From contig JAPWFG010000023.1 of the NCBI GenBank assembly GCA_028015205.1, positions 2,170,001-2,234,000 on the forward strand: a stretch of DNA of 64,000 nt, read 5' to 3'. Within the stretch, counting starts at the first letter, position 1. Each line of letters starts with the position of its first letter. Below the pieces are notes generated by a model. The model was not told the origin of the DNA and ran no database searches. It worked only from the letters and a program-made list of their open reading frames with translations. Below are positions 41,001 through 54,600 of the stretch, one piece after another. The translations under genes were made by a program, and so were the position numbers. The DNA comes from Mytilisepta virgata. Its lineage: Eukaryota; Mollusca; Bivalvia; Mytilida; Mytilidae.

Positions 41001-44000
41001 TTTACTTTAAAGGACTTCATATGAGACACTTGTAAATCTACAGGAACCCAAGCCATTGGCATCTGTTGTCCCCATGTCTTCTGTTCCATAGCGATCTCAA
41101 CAAGTTTGTTTGTCAGTTGTTGAATTTCTCGATCCTCTTTGTCAGTAGCGTTGATGAAATAAACTGTACTGTAGTAGATGTGTTGTCGGTGTTCATGGTT
41201 ATCAAACATCTTGGTAAGTTCATCTGTGAACATTTTCTTTCTTTCAGCAAGTTCATTCTGTAACAAAATTTACTGCACTGCTTAATTTTAACAACAATTA
41301 TATACATAAACTGTTAAAATAATCTGCAAAACACATTTGATTAAATATTCCAAATAAATATTACAAAGCTATTGTGAGAGAAATATAGCCACTTCCATTA
41401 GTTTTTATTCTGATAGCCTCTATTTCCAATATTTGAAAAATGAATTCAGATTTATATATTTATTTCTCCCCTTGACGTAAATTATCTAAACGTATTAACA
41501 GTTAAAGTAAAAATAATGATTCAAACTTTCAAACCAGAAACATTCATTAAATGGCCTCAATTATTTTTAAAATACCCTAATAAATTTTCATTGTTACAAA
41601 ACTTGTAAATCAAAATAATAACCTTGAATATCTGCAATGTACAGCTAAAAAATAAAAAACATACAATAAACTAAAATAGAAAAAGACAGCACAGAAACTA
41701 AAGCACTAGCAATGTGAACTCTGAATAAAAACTGCCAGTGATATCAGGTGCTCTGTAACTCAGTTAATATGACTCTACTCTTATTGTTTAACCCCATTCA
41801 ATGACTTGAAACAAATATGAATACTTACAGGACTAAATGCATCACTGTGCGTAGCTGCAAATAGAACCACTGGCATAAGATCATCATCTCCAGTACAGTA
41901 GGTCAAAATTGATATGACCCAGTGATGGATTATTACTGAAATTAAAAAAAGAATTTAATTATAAAAACCACCAAATATATACAAAATTAATTTGTTAAAT
42001 TTTTATCATGATGACTGAATATTGTCCAGGGTACCAATGATACAACTATACCTTACTTAGTTAATATAAATTTTATATTAAATTTATTACAAAATAAAGA
42101 CATTAATTTTCTACAAAATCCACTGTTAGTGAATAGATTAAGGATTCTGGTCATGAATTTGATGCAAACATTTTTCAACGGAATTTAATTCAGGATCACA
42201 TCCTGGTTTTATTGCAAATCAACGACTGTTTCAGAGAAATGTAAATGATTATATAATGGGCAGACATTTTATATTTTTCTGCTTTCTTTTACTAACTCTA
42301 GTTTACTGTAAAATATGCAGTATTGTTTCTGAAGATGATTTTGCTGTTTTCATTTGATAGAAAAGAGTACTTTTGCACTTTAGATCTTGGCCTTCAAATT
42401 ATGGGTTCCAACCTTAATTATGACACATGTGCTAGAAGTAATGAATACAATTATATATTCATGTCTAAAACTGTTCATTGACTCAAAGCGACACTTAGCA
42501 TAAAAATAAAACAAGAGTTGACACACAAAAATGTCTCGCCTGTCGTGCATTTCTAATGAAAGTAAATGCTATCAGACATATTGCATACAGTATTCGAAAA
42601 ACAGGCCAAAACACAAAAACTTAACTATAACCACTGAACCATGAAAATGAGGTCAAGGTCAGATGACACCTGCCAGTTGGACATGTACACCTTACAATTC
42701 TTCCATACACCAATATAGTAGACCTATTGGATACAGTATTCGAAAAACAGGCCAAAACACAAAAACTTAACTATAACCACTGAACCATGAAAATGAGGTC
42801 AAGGTCAGATGACACCTGCCAGTTGGACATGTACACCTTACAATTCTTCCATACACCAATATAGTAGACCTATTTCATACAGTATTCGAAAAACAGGCCA
42901 AAACACAAAAACTTAACTATAACCACTGAACCATGAAAATGAGGTCAAGGTCAGATGACACCTGCCAGTTGGACATGTACACCTTACAATCCTTCCATAC
43001 ACCAAATATAGTAGACCTATTGCATACAGTATTCGAAAAACAGGTCAAAACACAAAAACTTAACTATAACCACTGAACCATGAAAATGAGGTCAAGGTCA
43101 GATGACACCTGCCAGTTGGACATGTACACCTTACAATCCTTCCATACACCAAATATAGTAGACCTATTGCATACAGTATTCGAAAAACAGGCCAAAACAC
43201 AAAAACTTAACTACAAGATCTTTGGTTTTATGATCAACAAAATACTTTTTCTCAAATAGATTATATACATAATCATGTAAGTTTTGTATCAATTATCTTA
43301 GGTATGCCATTCGAAGAGAAAAAACTAGATGGAACTTTATACACAAAGTTATACTTCTCCCCCCCCCCCCCCCCTTCCTGTTTGTCTATCCCCTAATTAA
43401 AACATTAGTGATCAATCTGAAAATATGAGGTGGGCAAGTTCTTATATATATGGCGAGTCTAGATATTGCAGTTGCTGAAAAATGGACTGTAAAAGAAAAA
43501 AATTGACAAAGTCACTGAACCATGAAATTGAGGTCAAGGGCACATGAAAGGTGTCAGACTGGCATGTACCCATACAGATCTTGCTATAAGCCATGTATGA
43601 TGAGTCTATTCATTGTAGTTGCTGTAAAATAGACTTTAAAGAAAAAAATTGACAAAGTCACTGAACCATGAAATTGAGGTCAAGGACACATGACAGGTGT
43701 CAGACTGGCATGTACCCATATAGATCTAGCTATAGACCATATCTGATGAATCTAGTCATTGCACTTGCTGAAATATAAACTTTTGAGGAAAAAATTGACA
43801 AAGTCACTGAACCATGAAATTGAGGTCAAGGGCACATGAAAGGTGTCAGACTGGCATGTACCCATACAGATCTTGCTATAAGCCATGTATGATGAGTCTA
43901 TTCATTGTAGTTGCAGAAAAATGGACTTTAGAAGAAAAAATTGACAAAGTCACTGAGCTGTGAAATTGAGGTCAAGGACACATGACAGGTGTCAGACTCC

Positions 44001-47000
44001 CATGTACCCATATAGATCTTACTATATACCAAATATGATGACTCTAAACATTACAGTTACTAAGAAAGGGACTTGAATGTAAAACTATGTCGCAGATTTT
44101 CGAAGTTCACTGAACCGTGCAATTGAGGTCAAGGACAAATGACAGGTGTCAGACTGGCATGTACCCATATAGATCTCACTGTAGACCAAATATAATAACT
44201 CTAGGTATTATAGTTTCTGAGAAAAGGATTTGAATGTAAAACTATGTCGCAATGTTTATGTGGGTATTGAACCATGAAAAAAAGGTCAAGGTCATCTAAA
44301 AATGTGCTGCTGAAAAGGTCATCACTTCATGCACCTGTGGACCAAAGATGAACATTGTAAGTATTATACTTTAAAAGTTATTAAGGTTTTACAAAAAGTT
44401 AACGCCGTCGCCGTCGCCTTCGCCGTCGCCGCCGGATTGCTATACCTATGTCTCGCTTCCAGCGACTTTCGTCGCAGGCGAGACAAAAACAAGTCTCTGA
44501 CCTTTCAAAACATGCATTCCCCCCTAATTTGTAACACTATTTTATGAGATGGATGGATGAATTATTGTTTTACATCCATTGGCAGCCATTAAGTGCATAT
44601 CAGGATGAGAACATGTTGATCTGATATAAATATGAATCTTGCTTTGTGCTAGACTGACAAACCGAATCGATTTTTAATATGCTAGTTCGATAAGTAACAG
44701 TCCTAGGAAGACATATCACCCCATCTGGACACATTATACTGAATACAAGCCAACCAGTCCACTGCTCTTAATCCTAGATGCTAAATGCTTGCTAGGCACA
44801 GAAGCAGCAAATTACCCATTTTAATGTATTTTGTTAGACACGGCAGGGATGAAACCCGCTATCTTCGGCACTAAAGGCGAGCACCTTACCATGAGACCAC
44901 CAAGGCAGTATATTTTATGATCTTAAAACTGTAGAAATGTATTTGACATTGTAACCGCGTGTTTATAATTTTTGCAGAAAACCTTCTGCATGAGGTCATT
45001 TAATATAGTCATGATACATTTATTATGTATAAGATACCACTGATCATGAGTGTACAGTTACCTAAATGTTCTGTACTTTTTTACAGGGCATCGTGTTGTT
45101 GTGGTAAGTGCATCCTACATGAAGCCAAAGGTCGCTGGTTTGATTCCTGTTCGGGATGAACATTTTCAATGATCAAATTTGCCCTTTTCGATACCTTTTG
45201 CAAGAACGGTCTCAGTAAAAGATGCTAATCCGTCTGATGGGGACAAAACAAAAATGTCAGAAAAGAGTAGGCTAAAATGTCGCTACACAGGGACCGTTCC
45301 CCACCCGCCAAGTGCAACGGGATTAGTATAAGTTGATAATTATAACTTGTTTCCCAATCCACTATAGAACTAGAGGCTCTCAAAAGCCTGTATCGCTAAC
45401 CTGGATTTAACTTTTCACCTTGAGCAGGACTAAAAATTTGAGTGTTGCAGTCAATTTGGCTGGTTTTTCTATAGGGTTCTATGTTAAACTAAGTTCAGCT
45501 GTAGCAGCCATCTTGGTTGACAGTCCAGGTCAATGGACCAGTTTTAAAAGTGAACCATCTAAGGACCATTACTGCTAAGTCTTGTTCCAACTGGCTAAGT
45601 GGTTTCAGACAAGATAAATGAATTTCCCCAAACGATCCTATATTTAACCGTTCGGCCGTGACGGCCATCTTGGTTGACAATCCAGGTGATCTGACATCAT
45701 TCTGAAAGAGGACAATCTAAGGACCAATGATGCCAACTTTAGTTCCAATGGGCTCAGTAGTTTCAGACGAAAAAGATTTTTGAGTGAATTTCCCACAGGG
45801 TCCTGAATTAAACTAAGTTTGGCTGTGGCGGCCATCTTCTTTAACAGTCCATGAAATCCAACATATTTCTGAAAGAGGACCTCCTAAGGACCATAGCTGC
45901 CAAGTCTGGTTCCAATATGTCAAGTGGTTTCAGACAAGAAGATTTTTCAATGAATTTTCCCATAGGGCCATATGTTCAACTAAGTTTGGCTTTGGCGGCC
46001 AGATTGGTTCACAATTCTGAAAGAGGACCATCTAAGGACCATTGCTACCAAGTCTAGTTCTGATTGGTTAAGTAGTTTCAGACAAGTAGATTTTTGAGAG
46101 AATTTCGAATAGGGTCCTAATCCTATGTTAAACTAAGTTCGGCTGTGGCAGCCATCTTGGTTCACAGTCCACAAAAACAGAAACATTTCTGAAAGAGTAC
46201 CTTCTAAGGACCATTGCTGCCTAGTCTGGTTCCAATTGTTGTTTCAGACAATAAGACTTTTCAATGAATTTCCTATAGGGCCCTATGTTAATCTAAGTTC
46301 GGTTGTGGCGGACATATTGGTTAACAGTCTGGGTCATCGGACATAATTCTGAAAGAGGATCATCTAAGGAACACTGATGCCAAGTCTGGTTCCAATCGGT
46401 TAAGTGGTTTCAGATTTTTCAATGCATTTTCACATAGGGTCCTATGTTAAACTAAGTTCAGCTGTGGTGGCCATCTTCGTTAACAGTTCGGGTCATAGGA
46501 CATACTTCTGAAAGAGAACTTCCTAAGGACCATTACTGCCAAGTTTGGTTCCAATTAACCATGTAGTTTCATAGCAGAAGATTTTTGAAATTCATCCACC
46601 CTTTTTTTCTATTTTTAGTAACAGCAGCCACGTTGGTTGGAAGTCCGGAATGCCGGACATAGTTTTGGAAGGGGCCACCCATGGACCATTCCACCAAAGT
46701 TTGGTCCCAATTGGCCCAGTGGTTTCAGAGGAGATGATCTTTAAAGGAAAGTTTAAGCTGGATGCCGTCTTTAAAGGGCAAAAACTCCTATAAGGGATCA
46801 ATCAATGATTTTGGTCATGTTGACTTATTTGTAGATCTTACTTTGTTGAACATTGTTCCTAATTACAGTTTGCCTTTATCAATAATAATATTCAAGATAA
46901 TAACCTTAAACTGCAAAATTTCCTTAAAATTAACAATTCAGGGGCAATAACCCAACTAAGGGTTGACCAATTCGTCTGAAAATTTCATGGCAAGTAGATC

Positions 47001-50000
47001 TTGACCTGATGAACATTTTTACCCAGGCAGTTCTACTCTAAATGCTCTAGTTTTTGAGATATAAGCCAAAAACTGCAGTTTACCCCTATGTTTTATTTTT
47101 AGCTATGTCGGCCTTGTTGGTTGGCAGGCGGGGTCATCGGACACATTATTTAAACTAGATACCCTAATGATGCTTTTGGCCAAGTTTGATTCTATTTGGC
47201 CCAGTAGTTTCAAAGGAGAAGATTTTTGTAAAAGTTAACGGAAGACGTACAACAAGTGATGAGAATAACTCACTTGACCCTTTGGGTCAGGTGAGCTAAA
47301 AATAAGTTAAAACTAAAATTAAACTGTATTTTTTTGGTGGGTAAAGGTCTTTAAAATTTAACTAAATGCAATGGGAGTCTTGTTTTTGAGCTTTTTCTAT
47401 GAGTATATTATGTGTTTGGTTTCAATCCAAGGCTGCATGGTTTAAATGAAAAAAATTTACAATTGGATTTTTCTACTCCTCTGGAAAAAACGGTCATATT
47501 GGGAGCCAGAAATGTGTGTTCAGCAGGGAAATTGGACATGACTTTTTTTGGACTATAACCTGTGATCTAGAACTGAAAGTTCCATTCAGTGTGTAAGTTT
47601 GGTATAACTGTAAAAAAAAAAAACAGGCACATCAACATATTGTCATACTGACCACAAGAAATCAATCCTTTAACACTAATAAACTTACATGCAGATGTCA
47701 TATTGTATTCCTTTGGGTATTCAGGCAATATGTCATTCAAGTCGTATGTTCCATCAAACATAACAACAAATGACCCTTTTTGGCGGACAAATAATTGATG
47801 GGTCATGTCATATGATCTTTGCCCCCCAAAGTCTACTAAGTCTGATGGAGCAATCTCCATCTTATATTGCCCTTTTCTTATTTCTTCCAGAATGTCTTCA
47901 TGAATCTTCAGTTGGAAATTCATTTTTTCTTCCTCTGACATCTTGGTTAGTTCTCCCTCTGACATCTTGCATGGATTCTCCTCCGACATCTTGCCTAGTT
48001 CTTCTTCTGACACCTTCTGTAGTTCTTCCTGTGATACCTCTGACACCTGGTGTGATTCTTTCTCAGACATCTCGTGTCCACTGGAAATCGTTTCTCTTTC
48101 AAAGGTTTCAACAGCAAGTGGATTTGGCTCTGTGAACTTCGCCGACCTTGATCCCATCTTTTTTGGTAAAAACTTCGCCAACTTTTTAATAATGTATGAT
48201 TTTGGTGAAGTTGAACTCACTGCTTTGGACACTGTTTCAACGACTGGTTTCCCACGAAGTATCTTACCAAAAACATCATGGCCGCTACCTAAAATTAGAC
48301 ATTTAATTATGAAATGTTTAATTTTCACCAAACTACAACACACCTTCCAATAGGTGAAACACAAGTAAAAAGTTGGCAACATGCAATTAGATGGCCAGAA
48401 GGGTAAATGAGTGGTAGGTATGGTTTTTATTTTACTTTAAGTGGATAAAATAACAGTACAATGGAAGGACAATTAATTGCAGTATTGAAATTCATAAAGG
48501 CAGAGTCAAGTGTTCTGAAAATATTTTGTTTTTTAGCACTGACCTTGACCTTTGATACAATGACCCCAGTACAATGGAGGGACAATTAATTGCCGTATTG
48601 AAATTCATAAAGGCAGAGTCAAGTGTTCTGCAAATATTTTGTTTTTTTAGCACTGACCTTGACCTTTGATACAATGACCCAAAATCAATTGGAATCTTGC
48701 CCTCCCCTATGGAAATTACTTGATTGACTTATTAGTTATCAAGCAGAAACAAAAAACCATTTTAAGCATATGTTAGGTGTATAATTCATCCAACTTTGGA
48801 TTTCATACAAAAAATATTTCTTAACCACATAAAAGTCTGAGATTATTTGTTATAGTGACAACTTAGCAGGAAGTATACCTTCTTTTAAGGGAACCATTCT
48901 GTTTGTCTCAAGGTCGATACCATTCATTCCATAAAATATATTTAACCCATCGGTTGAAATCCAGTGTTTGGGGATTTCTTCATCAAGCAATACACACGCA
49001 AATGTAGTTTTTCCGACATGGCATGCTCCGCATAGATACACAACATTGTTATAGGACTTGTATGTTCCATATAACAGTAATTTCTTGAAATCTCCTGTAT
49101 TTCCCATTTTTTGGAAATGAGCAAGTTGGTCTACAAAATAAAACATTTCTGTGAATAGTGAATTGTTTTACATTGAACAATTTATTTAAAGTAGTAAAAG
49201 TTAAGCCAGTCTTTAAAAGAACAAGAGTGGAAACACAGTTAATGTCTCGCCTGAGTATTCGCATTGCCACAGAATAAAGATTATCTGATACCTGACATTG
49301 CAAGTCAAAGGAAAATACGTTAAAAAATAGTAATGGTCCGGCAACATTAGTCTGAAAAATCTCATGCATATCATTCAAGCCTTCAACTGTGTCCAAGGTC
49401 AGCCGACAGGTCTCAGCCCAGCAAACACATGATATTATCGTGACGTTATGGTTAAGTTGTCAGTAGGCCAGTCCTGACTTTACCAATTATCTATCACATC
49501 GTCAAAATGTTAGTTTTTGGTTAGGTGATACTAACGTTTAAAAGACGTATAAATTACGTTATGGTTTTTATACAAACGTTGCAACAATGTAACGGTGATG
49601 TTGTCAAGTTGCAATTTTGAGACGTTTAAATGACGTTATAAGCATGTTATAAAAACGTTTAAACTCTTTTTGAAACGTTATATTAACGTTTTGATAATGC
49701 TATAAAGTTCTTATTTTTTTATGTTTGAAATAACCTATTATGGATGTTGAACATACTTTCTCACAACATTATACCAACGTAATCGTGACGATATGAGCAC
49801 GTTTTGAATTCCCTTTTTAAAAAAAGTTATCTTAGCATTGTGATAATGTTATAAAATTTATTTTTGTAACGTTTGAAATAAAACGTTACTATGGTTTTTA
49901 TTAAAACGTTGTAACAATGTAGCGGCGATGTAATCAATTTGCAGATTGAAACGTTTGTATGACGTTATGTACAGGTTATACACACGTTTTTAGCCTTTAC

Positions 50001-51581
50001 AACATACCATTAACGTTGTGACAACACGATAAATCTGATGTTTTTGATGTTTGAAGAATTTTCACTTTTCGCACCACGTTTGACATGTTATATTTGCTTG
50101 AGCATTAACGCATTAGTAACGTTACATGGACATTAGAAAGAGGTATGAAATTTAGAATATTACATGTCTGGGATTCCATTTAAGTAAAAAGTACATGTAT
50201 TTTATTTTATATCTTCCAATTTGATGCGATCCTGTTAGTTGGAAACAAATCGTAACGGAAAAATTACAGCATATTCCATGCCTACATGTATATAGCTGCA
50301 TGTTAATAAATAAAAATAAATCAGATTATATATAAAATTTGGCTGTGGCAATCTGGGATAGGAAGGTAGTCGTTTTTGATTATATACTTACAAAAGTATT
50401 TAATTTCATTGCAAAATATTTTTATTTGATAAAATACACAATATTACACTTCTATTCCTTAAAGTAGGTCAACGAGAGAATTAATATGATTAAGTCAATT
50501 CTCCCATGTAAAATATGTATTTTTGTGCAGATTGCTCACGTAGTATTCTCATCAAGATCTGTGCATGTGATTTGGAATTGATGTTAGATACAGAACAAAT
50601 ATAAGTAAATATATAGTTTTATTATTTTTAATTAATTTTGAAAGTGATTTATATAATGTAGTGCGATCAGTAATGTGTTCTTATTAACCGATCGATTATA
50701 AAATGAAAACAGAAATTATACTGCATTGAATCACGGTCAAATGATGGTTTAAATTTTGAAATATTTATTAAAATAAAAACAAAATCTATTTCCAAAAGGC
50801 TGTTTATATATAAAAGTCGCTTAACACTGGTTTGAAAGTGTGAAATTGGAATTTTCAATGTATCATGAATTTATATATTTTTTTTTTTAATTTGGTCTAA
50901 TACCTAACTTGATATTCATTAAATAGGAAGAGTGCTAAAAATAACACACACCCTGTAGAATTTGAAATCGCTTGCCGCCAGGTCACCTGGTGTTCATTAA
51001 CTTCTGTAAAGTGGTTCTTATCTCGTCATATGATATTTTACTTGTTAATTGATAAACAAAAAACATTCAACATAGTATTAATGATGATTTGTGATATTAT
51101 ATGTGACACTATGATAAAGTATGGTATTTTTAAATATTCATAATTATTACTTGAATATTTTTACTGTTATTTGATCAAATGCAAGTTGATTTCCGAAAGC
51201 ATTATCATTCTTTTTCTTTTTGTTATAGTTCAAATTAAATTATAATTTTGAAGTGAAATTTTGATATTGATTAGATTTCATGTAAGTCTAAATATTGCAT
51301 GACTAACTTAAGCTTCATTTTTCCTTTTCCTGATATTTTAACTTTCTAGTAATGTTTTTCATTTGCATCAATAAGGGATTAACTCAACTCTCCTTCAGTA
51401 ATGAATGATAGTAAATAGAAATGTATATTTTTAAACTATTGAAGATAATTTTTATTGTGATGATGTAAATAGTACAGTGTCTCATAAGTCTACTTAGGCT
51501 GGATATTTGATCATGTATATATTTTTATATGTAATGTAATGTAATGATTGTTGATCAAATATGTGACACTTTAATAAACTA

Positions 51582-51614
<33 letters not shown>

Positions 51615-54600
51615 ATGTATTTCGTCACATTTTAAGTTTTCTATTTAATTTATTATTTTTAGGCGTTTTTTTGCCTCATCTTTATATTTCTATTTCTGAA
51701 AACAAATACTAGTTCATTGCCTTAAATGTTAAATGTAAAATTGATTCATTAATTACCTAAATTTTATATTTATTTATAGATTACTTTTAAAAACATTAAA
51801 AATTGACATTTTCACTAATTAATTCTATTATAGTTTCATAAAAGTATAAGAAATTTGTATAAATAATATTACTTTCTTTCAATAAAAAGGAAATAATAAA
51901 GTTTTAAAAAATTTAATTAATTTTATCGGTTAACATGTACTGATATATACACTGTAGATATATGTTTCCCATCACATAGGTCGAGACACAAATTAACATG
52001 CTGGAGGGAAAATACATAGACGAAGGATGAAGAAATTGGGTGCCAGCAGCTGTGTCCCAAGTACAACTTCAAATGAAAGAAAGACAAATAGGGCATTTCA
52101 GTCTGTATTTTTATGCAATATTGAGATGAGTAAGTTTGTATCCCAACATTTTATTAGTTTTGTCTTAGTCTGATTTAACAGAATTCTAAAATGTACTAAA
52201 TTTATAAGAATGCTTAAGAAGAAAAACAGACATCTTGATTTTAATCTACATGTGCTATACAAATAGCTTAAATATATAAGTTTCACAGATCTAATGTACA
52301 ACCAAAAACTATATATAGACCGAAAATGGTGAGTCTACATACATTTATAACATTTGTTGAGAAATGGACTTGTCGGGGGTATTTGTAAAAATGGATGAGA
52401 GTCACTCAATCAAGGGTAAAAATCTGGTCAAGGTTAGGTGTAAGACGGACCCCTACTTGCCAAGATGTTTCTACAGACCATATACAGTGGGTATATATAG
52501 ACAATATAGCTACAGAGAAACGGACTGAATTGTCAAAATGTGAAAAGTGTGAAAGTACAGTTAGTACATTTGCTAAGAATTAGACTAAATCATGAAAATG
52601 TAAATTAAGTCACTCAAGCATAAAACTAAGGTCAAGTTCAGGTGACAGGTGTCAGAGTGGCATGTAAATTCCACTAAGAACTATCTACAGACTAGATATG
52701 GTGGTCTATAGGTATTACAGTTGCTGAGAAATGGACTTAATCTCGAAAATGTGACAAAGTCACTCAAGCATGAAATTAAGGTCAAGGTCCGGAGAAAGGT
52801 GTCAGACTGGTATGTACTGAGAACTATCTATAGACCAGATATGGTAGGCTTAGGTATTACAGTTGCTGAAGGGGCCTCGGTGGCCGAGTGGTCTAGGTAG
52901 TTCGTCATAACTACTAATGATCACCAGCCTGTCAACGCTGAGGTTGTGAGTTCGAATCTCACCTGTGGCGGGGTGTGTTCGACTCCGATCTTAATTGACA
53001 AGGATTGCCAATTTCCTACCGAAGGTCGATGGTTCTCTCCGGGTACTCCGGCTTCCTCCACCAAAAAAAAAACTGGCCGCCGCGAAATAGCCAAATGTGC
53101 TGAAAACGGCATAAAACCCCAACTAAACAAACAAACAATACAGTTGCTGAGAAATAGACTTAATCACGAAACTTGGATGCAAGTCACTCAACCATGAAAC
53201 TGAGGTCAAGGTCAGAGACAAGTGTCAGGCTGGCACGTACCCACTAAGAATTAGAGGCTCTCTAGAGCCTGTATTGCTCACCTGGATTTAACTTTTCACC
53301 TTGAGCAGGACTAAACATTTAAGTGTTGCAGTCATTATTTGGCTGGTTTTTCTATGGGGCTTTATGTTAAACAAAGTTCGGCTGTGGCAGCCATCTTGGT
53401 TGACAGTCTAGGTCAATGGACACATTTCTAAAAGAGAACCATCTAAGGACCGTTATTGCTAAGTCTTGTTCCAACTGGCTAAGTGGTTTCAGACAAGAAG
53501 ATTTTTAAATGAATTTTCCTATAGGGTCCTATATTAAACTAAGTTCGGCTGTGGCGGCCATCTTGGTTGACAATCCAGATGATCGGACACATTTCTGAAA
53601 GATGACCATCTAAGGACCCATGCTGCCAACTTTAGTTCCAATTGGCTGAGTAGTTTCAGACGAAAAGTTTTTTGAGTGAATTTCCCATAGAGTCCTATGT
53701 TAAACTAAGTTCGGCTGTGGCGGCCATCTCAGTGCACAGTCCATGATATCGAACATATTTCTGAAAGAGGACCTCCTAAGGACCATTGCTACAAAGTCTG
53801 GTTCCAATTGGTCAAGTGGTTTCAGACAAGAAGATTTTTCAATGAATTTTCCCATAGGGCCCTATGTTAAACTAAGTTCGGGTGTGGCAGCCATCTTGGT
53901 TGACAGTCCAAGTCATTGGACAGAATTCTGAAAGAGGACCATCTAAGGACCATTTCTACCAAGTCTAGTTCTAATTGGCTAAGTCAGGTTTCAGACAAGA
54001 AGATTTTTGAGTGAATTTCCCGTAGGGTCTTATGTAAAACTAAGTTATGCTGTGGCGGCCATATTGGTTGAGAGTCCTGGTCATCAGACATACTTCTGAA
54101 AGAGGACCATCTCAGGACCCTTGCTGCCAAATCTGGTTCCAATTGGTCAAGTGGTTTCAGAGAAGAAGATTTTTCAATGAATTTTCCCATAGGGCCCTAT
54201 GTTAAAATAAGTTTGGCTGTGGCAGCCATCTTGGTTAAATGTCTGGGTCATCAGACATATTTCTGAAAGAGAACCTCCTAAGGACCATTACTGCCAAGTT
54301 TGGTTTCAATTGGCGTTTTAATTTCATGAAAGAAGATTTTTTAAATTCATCCCCCCTTTTTTCTATTTTTAGTAACAGCAGCCATGTTCTTGGAAGTCAG
54401 GGATGCCGGATATAAATTTGGAAGGGGGCCACCCAAGGACCATTCCAACAAAGTTTGGTCCTAATTGGCCTAGTGGTTTCAAAGGAGAAGATCTTTAAAG
54501 GAAAGTTTACGCCAGATGCCGTCTTTAAAGGGCAAAAACTCCTATAAGGGATCAATCAATTATTTTGGTCATGTTGACTTATTTGTAGATCTTACTTTAA

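Noticed and set aside
40253..41263. Plus-strand frames antisense to the COR exon
   Set aside because: Shadows of a 412-codon coding exon; no independent motif.
42584..43200. Evenly spaced repeats considered as a CRISPR array
   Set aside because: Whole 146-bp units repeat with no variable spacers, and the sequence is clearly eukaryotic.
47770..48353. Plus-strand frames of 121 and 136 codons
   Set aside because: They lie antisense to exon 3, whose minus-strand frame has the GTPase motifs and matching splice phases.
52870..52970. Possible functional tRNA gene (A and B boxes)
   Set aside because: Box spacing is too long for a normal tRNA, no acceptor stem pairs, and a SINE body, tail and target duplication follow.
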